The notes: a model not told the origin generated them from the sequence alone. Numbered from the stretch's first letter, positions 35,748 through 44,811 are shown. The stretch is DNA of 64,000 bases from Demequina lutea (GCF_013409005.1 NZ_JACBZO010000002.1:1-64000); one strand, 5' to 3'. Numbers and translations: made by a program.

Positions 35748-37102
35748 TCCCCGACCTCCCCGGCGTCGCCGCCCGCAATGTTGGACAACGTCATCGCAGT
35801 TTGTGAGGCTTGCTGCGCCGCCGATGACACCCTCTGTTGCGCCTGCTCGATCGCATTGCCCGCCTTGCTAGCACCAGCCCCAATAGCGGCGCCGGCCGCC
35901 ATTCCTGCCGGTCCACCTACTGCGCCAGCACCGGCACCAGCGGCGGCACCTCCACCCGCGGCGGCACCTCCACCCGCGGCGGCACCTCCACCTGCGGCGG
36001 CGCCTGCAGCGGTACCTCCACCTGCGGCGGCGCCCGACGCGCTCGCCCCACCGCTTCCCGCGCCGGCGGCCGACGCGGTGCTTCCCGCGTCTGCGCTTCC
36101 GCTGGTGGACCCGCCTGAGGCGGGAGATGAACCGCCGCTGCTCATCGACTGTCCGACGCTGTTGGCGGCACCCTGGCTTGTTTGCTGCCCGATCGGCGCC
36201 GAAGTGGCGGGATCCGCAGTGCCAGCGTCGCCTCCGGCGTCTGCGCCGAGGTTCTTCATCGCCCAGGAGGCCATTGCGAGAGGGGCCATGGCGGCCAGCC
36301 CAAGCCCGACGAACATCTCGATCATGAGCGCGATGTCTTTGCCCATATCGGTCTGACCGGTGGCCATCAGTTCGACTGCCCCATTCTGAGTGTCCACACC
36401 GGCCGTGATCTTCATGACCACGACCAAAGCGAAGACCATTAGAGGGAGCGCCATCATGAGGACGAGCATCATCGCGGTGGCTTTCTTGGCGATCGAGTTG
36501 TGTTTGGAGCTGACAAGGAACGCCAACAGGATCGGGAACAGTGCCCCGCCGATGTACTGCAGCAACGCGATCACGATTGACACGACAAGCATTCCGATCA
36601 GTGCCACGATGACACAGAGCAGAAGGATGATCCCGATGATTTGCTCGGCGGCTGCGCCCGATCCGTCGAGGGCGCTAATGCGCTGGCTCCACCCCGTGGC
36701 GACGTCCTCGGCGGAGCTGCTCACGCCCCATTCGAGTAGGCCCCGGGTAAGGGCGCTGAACAGGTTTTCGAGCCAGGCGCCGATGCTGGGGCCGAAAGGC
36801 GCGATCACGAGGAACGTGATCGAGCCGACGGCCATGCGGTTGAACGCGGTGCGGCCGTTGATTTTTCGAGTGGCAAGCGCAACGCCTGTCATGATCCACA
36901 TGAGCGCGAACGCGATCATCGCCAGCCACAGTGCCACGTCGTACGTTTGAAGCCAAGAGGTGTTGAGGAAGTTCACCTGCGTGAGGCTCAGGAGCCAGGT
37001 GAAGAGCAGGGTGACAAGAGTGGCGACCGCGTCGACAATCGCGGAAAACAGCTTCCCGATGGGGTCGGTTGCCCACCCGAGGTCCGGGAGGCCGGTAATC
37101 AC
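35744..37102 (-). CDS. TrbL/VirB6-like polytopic protein with Ala/Gly-rich tail, 452 aa
   Basis: The inner-membrane channel component. About six to seven hydrophobic helices occupy residues ~15-310. A low-complexity tail of Ala, Gly and Ser (~320-420) includes near-perfect GGGAAA repeats, and a final helix ends in QTAMTLSNIAGGDAGEVGE. The GTG at 37102 shares one base with the upstream stop, so I reject the longer frame to 37294. Tail length may vary between strains because the DNA repeats in 18-bp steps near 35940-36010. Confidence 0.85.
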   Translation of the reverse strand: MITGLPDLGWATDPIGKLFSAIVDAVATLVTLLFTWLLSLTQVNFLNTSWLQTYDVALWLAMIAFALMWIMTGVALATRKINGRTAFNRMAVGSITFLVIAPFGPSIGAWLENLFSALTRGLLEWGVSSSAEDVATGWSQRISALDGSGAAAEQIIGIILLLCVIVALIGMLVVSIVIALLQYIGGALFPILLAFLVSSKHNSIAKKATAMMLVLMMALPLMVFALVVVMKITAGVDTQNGAVELMATGQTDMGKDIALMIEMFVGLGLAAMAPLAMASWAMKNLGADAGGDAGTADPATSAPIGQQTSQGAANSVGQSMSSGGSSPASGGSTSGSADAGSTASAAGAGSGGASASGAAAGGGTAAGAAAGGGAAAGGGAAAGGGAAAGAGAGAVGGPAGMAAGAAIGAGASKAGNAIEQAQQRVSSAAQQASQTAMTLSNIAGGDAGEVGE

Positions 37103-37404
37103 TACGCGCTCGTGACGTTCAGCAGACCACCGACGATGACGTTCGCGGCCGCCACGAGGATCAGAGCGGCGCTTGCACCCAGGAGCCACAGTTTGGCTCC
37201 TCCTGCCTGACCGGGGTTGTTGCGCTGCTTCACGCCGAACGCTGCGGCCGCGACGATCCACGCCACGACCACCACGACGAGGGCGATACCCCACACGGAG
37301 TCCGTCAAGGTGGCGATCAGGTGGTTGAAGTCACCGCCGAGAGCGCCCGTGTCGGGGTTACGGCCGTCAAGAGGGTTGTTGCTCGAGGTGATGAGGTTGA
37401 ACAT
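37102..37404 (-). CDS. small two-helix membrane protein (VirB2/pilin-like), 100 aa
   Basis: Two hydrophobic segments (VWGIALVVVVVAWIVAAAAF and LWLLGASAALILVAAANVIV) are separated by a short charged loop (GVKQRNNPGQAGGAK), the topology of VirB2-type pilins and of DUF6112-like proteins in actinobacterial transfer regions. It stands directly before the TrbL-like gene. No long signal peptide is visible; the N-terminus is polar. Confidence 0.75.
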   Translation of the reverse strand: MFNLITSSNNPLDGRNPDTGALGGDFNHLIATLTDSVWGIALVVVVVAWIVAAAAFGVKQRNNPGQAGGAKLWLLGASAALILVAAANVIVGGLLNVTSA

Positions 37405-37413
37405 GGTTTTCTC

Positions 37414-38412
37414 CTAGTTGGTGGTGATAGCGAGGTGAAGTTTCTCGCCTACGAGGTGCGCGACTTCGCTCCATGCAAGGCGTGACTCGTCTGACAGCAA
37501 GTTCCAGCTGATCGTGCGGCCTTCGGCCAGGTGGTCGTCGTAGGGCACTCTCACGACGGTGATGCCTTGCTTCCTGAGGACCTCGACGACTTTGGCAGAC
37601 ACCTCGGGATCTTCTACACGCCCGTCGGGGCTCACCACGACGATGGTTCGGTCCCACAGGTCGGGCCGGTAAGGGATGAGGCCGCTTTTGTCCTTGTTGT
37701 CAATGAAGTCCAGCGTCTCGATGACCGCTGATACGGAGTCAAAACTCATGGCGGTGGGGATCACGAGGACGTCCGCGCCTTGGAGTGCGGCGCCGAACGC
37801 GGCCGACATTTCGTTGTTGGCCGAGTCGGCGATCGTTACCAAGAACTGCATGTCGAGGATCTCGCGCATGGTGTCAACGTCAGCGCCGGACCACGGGCGT
37901 CGACGCGCCACTGAGCCGTACACCATCGCGCCGCTACCTTGCTTGAGGCCGTACGACTCCACTGCTGCGCGCGAGTTGAGCTGATCCGCATTGCGAAGCA
38001 TCTCCGCTAGGCCCTTGGTGGCCGTGCCCTCGGCTCGCGACAAGAGCGTGCCCACGGTATCGGCAGCCTCAAACACTGCCACTCCCCCGCCGAGGATGCT
38101 CGCCAACGCTCCCGCCGTGCACAGCGTGGTCGGCGTCTTGCCGGAACTGCCCTTCTTGTTGGTGACTAACACGTTCATTGCTCGCGGCCACGGGCTGTCG
38201 CGTAGCCGCGCATCGCGCACATCGCGCTTCCACTTCTCGAGGTCCGCCTCGTACATCTCCCAAGCCTTCTTGTTGAGCAGTTTGCGAGCAGGCTTCCTGG
38301 GTGGCGGTGTGGTGGCGGCAAACTCCGCTTGCAGTGCCTTGCGGTCAATGCGCGACCCGGTTGGCTCTTGGTAGGTCTCCACCCGATCGGCCCCGTCGAA
38401 CATGTCTGACAT
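37414..38412 (-). CDS. ParA/MinD-like ATPase of the transfer operon, 332 aa
   Basis: After an ~80-residue basic helical N-terminus comes a deviant Walker A motif (NKKGSSGKTPTTL) of the ParA/MinD superfamily. VAVFEAADTVG stands where the Asp switch usually is, and FLVTIADSANN is the Walker B region. Such ATPases head many actinobacterial conjugation operons and may position the channel at the cell pole (inference). It is distinct from the partition ParA at 48.3 kb and is first in the leftward operon. Confidence 0.85.
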   Translation of the reverse strand: MSDMFDGADRVETYQEPTGSRIDRKALQAEFAATTPPPRKPARKLLNKKAWEMYEADLEKWKRDVRDARLRDSPWPRAMNVLVTNKKGSSGKTPTTLCTAGALASILGGGVAVFEAADTVGTLLSRAEGTATKGLAEMLRNADQLNSRAAVESYGLKQGSGAMVYGSVARRRPWSGADVDTMREILDMQFLVTIADSANNEMSAAFGAALQGADVLVIPTAMSFDSVSAVIETLDFIDNKDKSGLIPYRPDLWDRTIVVVSPDGRVEDPEVSAKVVEVLRKQGITVVRVPYDDHLAEGRTISWNLLSDESRLAWSEVAHLVGEKLHLAITTN

Positions 38413-38443
38413 CGCTCTCTCACTCTCTTGACCATCTGGTCAC

Positions 38444-38464
38444 TGTGAAGCACAGCACTTCACA
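38444..38464. promoter_or_regulatory. inverted repeat between divergent transcripts
   Basis: TGTGAAG-CACAGCA-CTTCACA has perfect 7-bp arms and lies midway between the transfer operon and the small HTH gene. It is a probable operator for that regulator. Confidence 0.55.
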
Positions 38465-38526
38465 CCACATCACATTAGATCACGCTAGCACACGCGTATT
38501 CACACCAGGGTGGTATCTTGGATGGC

Positions 38527-38796
38527 ATGACACCGAGCGCCAGCGGCATCCCCGAACTGTTCTACGGCGTGCCGGGGCGCCCCGGCCCTGCTGGGCATGT
38601 CGTCACCATTGGTGAACTGGCGAGCATCGTCCAGGTTCACCCCAATACCGTTCGCAACTGGATCGACAAGGGCGACCTGCCCGCGTTCAAGACCGGCACC
38701 ACCTGGAAGATCGTCACGGACAAGGCCATCGCCTTTCTCGAGGCGCAATCGAACAGGTCGGCTAGCGCCCCGGACGATCACGCCGCTGACGAGTAG
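38527..38796 (+). CDS. excisionase/MerR-type HTH protein, 89 aa
   Basis: A winged-helix fold of the excisionase type (TIGELASIVQVHPNTVRNWI, then DKGDLPAFKTGTTWKI). Such proteins act as small regulators or excisionases; no integrase is nearby, so control of the divergent transfer operon is likelier. I used ATG 38527; TTG 38518 is an alternative. No good ribosome site is visible. Confidence 0.75.
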   Translation: MTPSASGIPELFYGVPGRPGPAGHVVTIGELASIVQVHPNTVRNWIDKGDLPAFKTGTTWKIVTDKAIAFLEAQSNRSASAPDDHAADE

Positions 38797-38798
38797 CG

Positions 38799-39668
38799 AT
38801 GGCTGGCACGCAACGGACTTCGCAGGCCCGCGCCGAGCTCGCTGGGCTCGCTCGCGGGGTCTTCGACGTTGACGACAATGACACCTCGCGCAGCGCCCAG
38901 GCTCGCCGCGAGCTTGCTGCCATTGCACCCGAACTCGCTCGACTCGACGCGCTGCCCCGGGGGTCCGCCCGCCTCAGCCGTCGACGGCGGGTAGCGGGCA
39001 CAATCATCACGCTCGTCGCCGGCGGCGTCGTGACTCTCGTAGTCGTGCAGGCAGTCCAGGCGATCGAATCCCCTAGTGGTTCCCGCAACGAATCAGCTCC
39101 CACCCTTGCCCCCCAGCCCCCGTCAATCTCCGCGGTGGTGCCACCCATGTTTGATTCCTGGAACCTTCCCGTGAGAAGTGCCGACCCGGGCATCACGCAG
39201 AGCGTGGCTGCGGCCGTTGCCGCCTACCAGGCAGAGCAGCAACGCTTGGCTGATGAGGCCGCGGCAGCGGAAGCGGCGGCCGCGGCCGCCGCGGCGCAAG
39301 TTCAGAGCGCGGCCACCTCGAGTGGTTCCAAGCCGAGCGGAGGTACGTCGTCCGGCGGCACCTCGACAGGTGGTGGCCCCGTCGCTCCCCCACCCGCACC
39401 CGCCGCTTACGTGTCGAGCATCAGCTTCCACGCGACCACCGGAACGGGCGTTATCTCCATTACCGCCAACATTCAGACCAGCGGCTCAATGTCTGTCACG
39501 GTCACCTGCACAGCAAACGGTGCGAGCACCACGCTCTCAGGGCCCGGCACTGTGAACGGTGCCGCGTCCTACTCCGGCTCGTTCACAGGGCTTGCCGCCG
39601 GCAACTACACCGTCGGCTGCGCGGCGGGCGGAGTCGCCTCAAGCTCCACCACGCTCGAGGTCTACTAG
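38799..39668 (+). CDS. membrane-anchored surface protein, 289 aa
   Basis: A cytoplasmic basic N-terminus of ~65 residues, one transmembrane helix (VAGTIITLVAGGVVTLVVVQ), a Pro-rich region, an Ala-rich coiled coil around residues 135-165, a Ser/Gly/Thr linker and a C-terminal beta domain of ~85 residues (SISFHATTGTGVISITANIQ) with two cysteines. It looks like a cell-surface protein with an Ig-like head. Family not recognised. It is 2 bp after the HTH gene and probably cotranscribed with it. Confidence 0.65.
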   Translation: MAGTQRTSQARAELAGLARGVFDVDDNDTSRSAQARRELAAIAPELARLDALPRGSARLSRRRRVAGTIITLVAGGVVTLVVVQAVQAIESPSGSRNESAPTLAPQPPSISAVVPPMFDSWNLPVRSADPGITQSVAAAVAAYQAEQQRLADEAAAAEAAAAAAAAQVQSAATSSGSKPSGGTSSGGTSTGGGPVAPPPAPAAYVSSISFHATTGTGVISITANIQTSGSMSVTVTCTANGASTTLSGPGTVNGAASYSGSFTGLAAGNYTVGCAAGGVASSSTTLEVY

Positions 39669-39676
39669 GTCAAACA

Positions 39677-39710
39677 GCAAGGGGCAACACCCGAAGGTGC
39701 TGCCCCTTGC
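39677..39710. terminator. bidirectional terminator
   Basis: Perfect 10-bp stem GCAAGGGGCA/TGCCCCTTGC between the convergent surface-protein genes. Confidence 0.75.
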
Positions 39711-39732
39711 CGCGAACCGACGACTGCGTGCG

Positions 39733-40938
39733 CTAAGACGCCGCGCAGGTCGCGATAGTCATTCGCACCTGCGTCTCGTTCTCCTGCGAGAACGTAAACC
39801 GCCCGTACGTGTACTGGCTCGCTTTCGACACCAGTGCGGCGGTTGAGTCCGATATCCGCGCGCCCACGACGGTGCATCCACCGCCACCGGAATTCTGGTA
39901 GGGAGCGACTGCCGCAGATGCATACGCCACCGTCGTGCAGCCTCGGTTCCCTGCGTAGTTGCCGTCGATGTACTTATCTTCCTTGGTGCCGTCACAGGTC
40001 GACCACGTGACGACGCCCGCACCACCTGTGGTTCCACCGCCCGTAGCGCCTCCGCCGGTCGACCCGCCACCCGTGGAGCCTCCTGACGAGGACCCGCTTG
40101 ACGCGTGCGAGGTGGAGCCTCCCGGGCCAGCCGCCGCTGCTGCGGCTTGGGCGTCGAGCCATGCCTGGTGGGACGCGGTCGCGGCTGTTGCCGCGCCCGT
40201 GATCTTCGCCCGCTCGGCTGCCAGGGCGTCTGATGCGGCGGTGAAGCCGTCCACGTCGGTGGCGTCGGTGGAGCCGGTGACGAGGGCCTTCGCTTCGGTG
40301 ATCGCCGCGTTGAGCGCGTCAAGGGTGGCCTGGTCTGCGACCTGGCCCACCATGGACGCGGCCGACGTGTTGGCGGTGTCGATGCTCTTCGCCAGTTCTG
40401 CCAACTTCGCGGTGTAGTTCTCGCGTGCCGCATCGACCAACGCCGGAGCGGTGGCGTCGACGAGCTTGCTCGTGGCCGCGCGAAGCTGAGTTGCCAGGTC
40501 AGCCACGTGGGCGGCGTCGGCCGCAGCGTCGGTAGCGGCCTGATCGTTCGCTGCACGTTCATCCGTGACTGACTGAGAGCACGCGCCCTCACCGGCGTTG
40601 CGGAGCGCGTCGCGGCTGTTGTTGACCGCCGCGAGCTCAGTGTCGACTCGGTCGGTGACGTCGACCGCACGCAGTGCCGCCGCGGCCGCAGACCGCAACG
40701 TCGCGAGCGAGCTGGCAACGTCCGCCTGGCATGACGCGATCGCGTCGGTCGCACCCGTCTGCGACCCTTCGAGCGCTGACTGTGCCCGCTGATCCGCATA
40801 CGCCGTACCGCCCACAAGGACGCCTGCGATGACCAGCGCCGCACCGGCTCCCCATGCTGCGACGCGGATCCAGAACCTGCGGCCTCGCGTGTTCGTGCCG
40901 CCAGTCGCGTCGACCGCCCCCACCTCTGCCATGTCCAT
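39733..40938 (-). CDS. surface coiled-coil protein with C-terminal cysteine-containing domain, 401 aa
   Basis: A signal-anchor (VAAWGAGAALVIAGVLVGGT) is followed by ~220 residues of Ala-rich heptad-like helix (for example LATQLRAATSKLVDATAPAL), a Gly/Ser/Thr spacer with GGGSTGGG repeats and a C-terminal domain of ~85 residues with cysteines in WSTCDGTK, NRGCTTV, GGCTVV and IATCAAS. A stalk with a disulfide-bonded head is the likely shape. GAGAGGGG precedes the ATG at 40938. With the adhesin upstream it forms a leftward surface-protein operon. Confidence 0.7.
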   Translation of the reverse strand: MDMAEVGAVDATGGTNTRGRRFWIRVAAWGAGAALVIAGVLVGGTAYADQRAQSALEGSQTGATDAIASCQADVASSLATLRSAAAAALRAVDVTDRVDTELAAVNNSRDALRNAGEGACSQSVTDERAANDQAATDAAADAAHVADLATQLRAATSKLVDATAPALVDAARENYTAKLAELAKSIDTANTSAASMVGQVADQATLDALNAAITEAKALVTGSTDATDVDGFTAASDALAAERAKITGAATAATASHQAWLDAQAAAAAAGPGGSTSHASSGSSSGGSTGGGSTGGGATGGGTTGGAGVVTWSTCDGTKEDKYIDGNYAGNRGCTTVAYASAAVAPYQNSGGGGCTVVGARISDSTAALVSKASQYTYGRFTFSQENETQVRMTIATCAAS

Positions 40939-41008
40939 CACGGTACCCCTCTCGTTTCCCCCGGGGGCGGTGGTTTTCACCCACCGCCCCCGCCTTGACT
41001 GCGTAGTG

Positions 41009-44000
41009 CTAGGCGATGCTGCGTCGCCTACGGATATACACCGACCTGCCGACAAGCACCCCGCCACCGAGCAGGAGGATCCCTGCTAAGGCGAGGTTTG
41101 AGGCGAAGTGATCGGCGCCGGTCAGTGCCAGGCCATCGCCGCCTCCGCCACCACCGCTGTCGGCCCGGATGATGTGCAGCGCCTCCGTGGTGGCCCCGCA
41201 GTCGCCTTGACTGAGGACCGCGCCGCCGGTGTCGTAGATCGTCTCTACGAAGCCCACGGCGGCCGCATCTGGTGTCGTGAGCGCGAATCGCTCCGACAGG
41301 TACGAACCGGCGCCCATCAGTACGTCGACGGGATCAAGTGTTGCGAGCAAGGTATCCGCGTCACACACCGGCGTTGCGGCGTCGTCGAAGCGGTACAGAG
41401 CAAACTTGACCGTCGACCCAACTGGCACGAATCCGGTCACCGTGGCCGTGTCCCACACGTCGCCTGCCACACCCGTGAACAGGTCCGCGGCCTCATGCGC
41501 GGTAGTTGTCACCGCGAGCGGCTGATTCGCGAACGTCACCTGTTCGGCAGTATCCGTGACCGATGCGGCGAACGCGCGTACTCGGGCGTCGCCGGTGAAT
41601 GTTGAGGTCCACACGTAGGTGCCGGCCATGTACTGGCCCCACGTGTCTTTCTGTGCGATCGCGCATGGGGCGTCGATCGCGTGGGTTCCGTTGGTGGCTG
41701 GCACCGTCAGGTCACACATGAGGCTCGCTGAGCCGGTGTTGGCGTCCGTCACCGCGAGGCCTTCGGGGAAGAAATACAAGCGTTGCCTCACGGTCGTCGT
41801 GTCCGCTGCGAACGGTGACGTCCCAGTCCCCGTTGCGTGGTCAGCGGGGAACCCGGTGAACGTGACGGAGTCGAGGATCGCGGTATCGGATCCGCGTCCC
41901 TCGGAGCTGGCCGTCGACGTCGCCGCAGCAGTCGTGGCCGCAAACGACACATGCTCGCTCGTGTCGGTCACAGACGTGGTGAGGGCGTGGACCCGGGCGT
42001 CACCGGTGAAGGTTGACGTCCACACGTAGGTACCCGCCTCGTATTGGCCCGCCGAGTCCGTGCGAGCCCTGGCGCACGGACTATCGATCGGGTGGGTTCC
42101 GTTGGTGGCTGGCACCGTGAGGTCACACATGAGGCTCGCTGAGCCGGTGTTGGCGTCCGACACGGTGAGGCCCTGGGGGAAGAAGTACAAGCGTTGCTGC
42201 ACGGTCGTCGTGTCCGCCGCAAACGGTGAGGTGCCCGTGACCTTTGCGTGGTCAGCGGGGAACCCGGTGAACGTGACGGAGTCAAGGATCGCGGTATCAA
42301 GTCCGCGCCCGACGGAACTCGCCGTCGACGACGCCGCAGCAGTCGCGGGTGCGAGGTGAACCTGTTCGTTCGTGTCGGTCACGGGTGTGGCGAACGCGCG
42401 TACTCGGGCGTCGCCGGTGAATGTTGAGGTCCACACGTAGGTGCCGGCCATGTACTGGCCCCACGTGTCTTTCTGTGCGATCGCGCACGGGTCGTCGATC
42501 GCGTGTGTCCCGTTGGTGGCTGGCACCGTCAGGTCGCACATGAGGCTCGCTGAGCCGGTGTTGGCGTCCGTCACTGCGAGGCCTTCGGGGAAGAAGTACA
42601 AGCGCTGCCTCACAGTGGTCGTGTCCGCTGCGAACGGTGACCTACCCGTGAACGTGGTGTGATCGGCGGGGAAGCCGGTGAACGTGACGGAGTCGAGGAT
42701 CGCGGTATCGGATCCGCGTCCCTCGGAGCTGGCCGCCGACGTCGCCGCAGCCGCCGCGGGTGCGTAGACGATCTCATCGGCCACCCCATACTGATCGGAC
42801 CAGTTCGCCACGAACCACCCCTGGGTCGCGACCGGCTGGTTCGCATTCGAGAAACTGACGACGAACACGTACGCGTGACCTGCTTGCGCGGTCACCGTAA
42901 AGCTCGAGGTGATCGGTGTCCCCGGAGCAGTCGCGATCACTTGCGTGGTCTCGAGCAGTGTCCAGTCACCCGGCGCTGCCGCCACGGGCGCCCCTGGAAT
43001 GACCTCCCCCGCGTCATAAACAGCCCAGTCATACGTGACTGGGACGAAGCCGCCCGAATTGTCGTGCGGCCAGATCGTCGGTGCCACTGCGGAGGGCGTG
43101 AATACATCCGCAAGGGTGTCACCAGGAGCCACGGAGGTAGCTGGCACCTGGGTGGCACCTCCGGGCTGGAACATCACCGAAACGTCCACCGTCGGGTCGG
43201 TCGAAGTGAGTGGGCTGAATCCGGACCCGGCGACCATGTCCTGAGAGCCACCGCCGGTGCCGACATACACCGTGGTGCCAACGTTCGCGTTGGCGTAGGT
43301 GATCGTGAAGTCGACCTGAGCAGTTCCGGTCGCGGTCCATGAGTGCGCGTTGTTGATCAGGCTTGAGGCGGTAGTGCCCGTTACGGATGTCGTGCCAGTC
43401 GAGTCGAATACTGCCGGGCCGCTGATGGTGATGGTGTAGTTGAGGCTGGCGATGTAGTTACCCCACGCGTCTGTGACTCCAATTGCGTCGAGGTCGCCGG
43501 TCGTGGGCACCCCGCCGTGCGAGTCGGCCAAGATTCGCGCCGCGGTGTTGTGCATCTGTGCGGTGGAGAGTGTGCGGAACGCGTTCGCGTAGTTTTTTGC
43601 TGCTGCTGTGAAGTCTGGGTGGTTCCAAATTCGGGACTCGAAGTCGTAGCTGGTGCCCGTGTTGTTTTGGCCCAGTCCGGGGTACGTGTCCGCGTAAAGA
43701 AGGTATTGGATGGCGCCGCGCGCGTCGGGGTTGTTCCACGAGTGGGTTGACAGCCACATCAGGTAGCGGGCCCTTGCGTTGCTATCGGTGGTCCACGAGT
43801 AGGCGTAGCCGCCAGGTATTGCGACGCCTGCCTCAATGCACCACAGGTCAGTGTTTACCGCTCCTGGCGTGTTGCTCGAGATCACGCTCGGGTTGTACGC
43901 GCCGAGCCACTTCGACCGATACGTCGCGTTCTGCCCGTAGCTGTAGAACTCGGTCAGCACGAGGCCGTTGCCGGTTCCGACCGGCAGGCCCGCCCCGTTC

Positions 44001-44212
44001 GTCCATCCGGTCGTTGACGAGTACGCCCATGCCCCGGTCGCAGACGACATCACTGTCACGATTCCCACGAGCGCGACTGTCCCGGAGCGGTGCCACTTAC
44101 TCAGGCCCCGTCGGCGTGGATCGTGCTTTCGAACCTTTCTGGTTCGCAGTCGAGCCGACGTAGTCTTCGCTCCCGCGACGGCTCTTTCCAATACTTCCCT
44201 CAGACAGGCCAC
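41009..44212 (-). CDS. large repeat adhesin with LAxTG sortase anchor and possible thioester domain, ~1067 aa
   Basis: The GTG at 44212 has AGAGGGGGG upstream, better than the GTG at 44260. A long basic N-region and signal sequence (VALVGIVTVMSSATGAWA) precede a ~300-residue head. The head contains LWCIEAGV and ARGAIQYLLYAD, the Cys and Gln-hydrophobic pattern of thioester adhesin domains (tentative). Beta-rich modules follow, then three ~135-residue repeats, a divergent fourth and the cell-wall signal LALTG, a hydrophobic helix and RRRR, as recognised by class E sortases. It is probably displayed on the cell wall and may aid mating contact or host adhesion. Confidence 0.8.
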   Translation of the reverse strand: MACLREVLERAVAGAKTTSARLRTRKVRKHDPRRRGLSKWHRSGTVALVGIVTVMSSATGAWAYSSTTGWTNGAGLPVGTGNGLVLTEFYSYGQNATYRSKWLGAYNPSVISSNTPGAVNTDLWCIEAGVAIPGGYAYSWTTDSNARARYLMWLSTHSWNNPDARGAIQYLLYADTYPGLGQNNTGTSYDFESRIWNHPDFTAAAKNYANAFRTLSTAQMHNTAARILADSHGGVPTTGDLDAIGVTDAWGNYIASLNYTITISGPAVFDSTGTTSVTGTTASSLINNAHSWTATGTAQVDFTITYANANVGTTVYVGTGGGSQDMVAGSGFSPLTSTDPTVDVSVMFQPGGATQVPATSVAPGDTLADVFTPSAVAPTIWPHDNSGGFVPVTYDWAVYDAGEVIPGAPVAAAPGDWTLLETTQVIATAPGTPITSSFTVTAQAGHAYVFVVSFSNANQPVATQGWFVANWSDQYGVADEIVYAPAAAAATSAASSEGRGSDTAILDSVTFTGFPADHTTFTGRSPFAADTTTVRQRLYFFPEGLAVTDANTGSASLMCDLTVPATNGTHAIDDPCAIAQKDTWGQYMAGTYVWTSTFTGDARVRAFATPVTDTNEQVHLAPATAAASSTASSVGRGLDTAILDSVTFTGFPADHAKVTGTSPFAADTTTVQQRLYFFPQGLTVSDANTGSASLMCDLTVPATNGTHPIDSPCARARTDSAGQYEAGTYVWTSTFTGDARVHALTTSVTDTSEHVSFAATTAAATSTASSEGRGSDTAILDSVTFTGFPADHATGTGTSPFAADTTTVRQRLYFFPEGLAVTDANTGSASLMCDLTVPATNGTHAIDAPCAIAQKDTWGQYMAGTYVWTSTFTGDARVRAFAASVTDTAEQVTFANQPLAVTTTAHEAADLFTGVAGDVWDTATVTGFVPVGSTVKFALYRFDDAATPVCDADTLLATLDPVDVLMGAGSYLSERFALTTPDAAAVGFVETIYDTGGAVLSQGDCGATTEALHIIRADSGGGGGGDGLALTGADHFASNLALAGILLLGGGVLVGRSVYIRRRRSIA
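41545..42757 (-). repeat. three tandem ~400-bp coding repeats in the adhesin
   Basis: Three units of about 400-420 bp, at roughly 42345-42757, 41944-42344 and 41545-41943. Each encodes GRGxDTAILDSVTFTGFPAD, a FFPxGLxVxDANTGSASLMC motif and TYVWTSTFTGDARV. Units 1 and 3 are closest to each other, suggesting ongoing recombination and variable repeat number. Confidence 0.85.
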
Positions 44213-44287
44213 GAGTGCCCCCCTCTTTCTGTCTCGATATCCAGTTGTTGCGTACGTCACTCTAAGAGAGGGGTCAGACGCGCTACC

Positions 44288-44740
44288 ATGACGTTAGACT
44301 TGTATGATTGGACTATACAGACGCCGGGGAGGGGTCGCGATGGCTACATTTGGGGCGTGGCCAGACACGTCAACGGATTGCGCAAACGGGCGACATGGGT
44401 CCGGCGTATGGATGCGCTGACGGCCCCGACGCACCGTGACGCGCTGCGTGTGGCCGCGCTGGCAGGAGACGACGGCGTGACCGCGGGCAGCCTGTCGTCT
44501 GAACTCAAGGCGACGCGGGCGCACATGCTTAATGTGCTCAACGAGTTGGAGACTCAGGGCTTCGTCAAGGGCACGCCTGCCAAGGGGCGACGACGCCCTG
44601 GTGTCGGCACCGTCTACCGGATCCAACTTGCCAAGGTTTATGCGGCGCTCGACGAGTTGCGTGCGTGGCTCACGGGCGAAGGGGAGCCTGTCAGTCCTGC
44701 ACGCGAGACTCGTCAGACTCAGAAGGGGGACTTGTCATGA
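44288..44740 (+). CDS. winged-helix regulator, up to 150 aa
   Basis: A winged-helix DNA-binding core, HRDALRVAALAGDDGVTAGS, then LSSELKATRAHMLNVLNELE and FVKGTPAKGRRRPGVGTVYR, of the ArsR/MarR type without metal-binding cysteines. It is divergent from the adhesin operon and may repress it. The start is unsure: ATG 44288 has a poor ribosome site and the DNA just after it looks promoter-like (TATACA near 44315), so GTG 44357 or ATG 44408 may be used. Confidence 0.65.
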   Translation: MTLDLYDWTIQTPGRGRDGYIWGVARHVNGLRKRATWVRRMDALTAPTHRDALRVAALAGDDGVTAGSLSSELKATRAHMLNVLNELETQGFVKGTPAKGRRRPGVGTVYRIQLAKVYAALDELRAWLTGEGEPVSPARETRQTQKGDLS

Positions 44741-44799
44741 TGCTCATGATCAAGGTGATGCTTTTGCCGGTGCGTATGCTCCTGTGGTTCATCCGCTGA
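44737..44799 (+). CDS. 20-aa hydrophobic micro-protein
   Basis: MMLMIKVMLLPVRMLLWFIR is read from an ATG that overlaps the regulator's stop (ATGA) and has a strong AAGGGGG site 6 bp before it. It is almost wholly hydrophobic with three positive charges, like small membrane peptides or type I toxins. The signals for translation are better than for many longer genes here. Confidence 0.5.
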   Translation: MMLMIKVMLLPVRMLLWFIR

Positions 44800-44811
44800 G
44801 GACGCGCTAAC

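Noticed and set aside
37103..37294. Longer N-terminus for the TrbL-like protein
   Set aside because: It would overlap the pilin-like gene by 190 bp in another frame and is Arg-rich; the GTG at 37102 fits operon coupling.
39759..40844. 361-codon Arg-rich leftward ORF overlapping the coiled-coil surface protein
   Set aside because: Alternate frame of the Ala-rich gene; extreme Arg/Pro/Thr content and no signal peptide.
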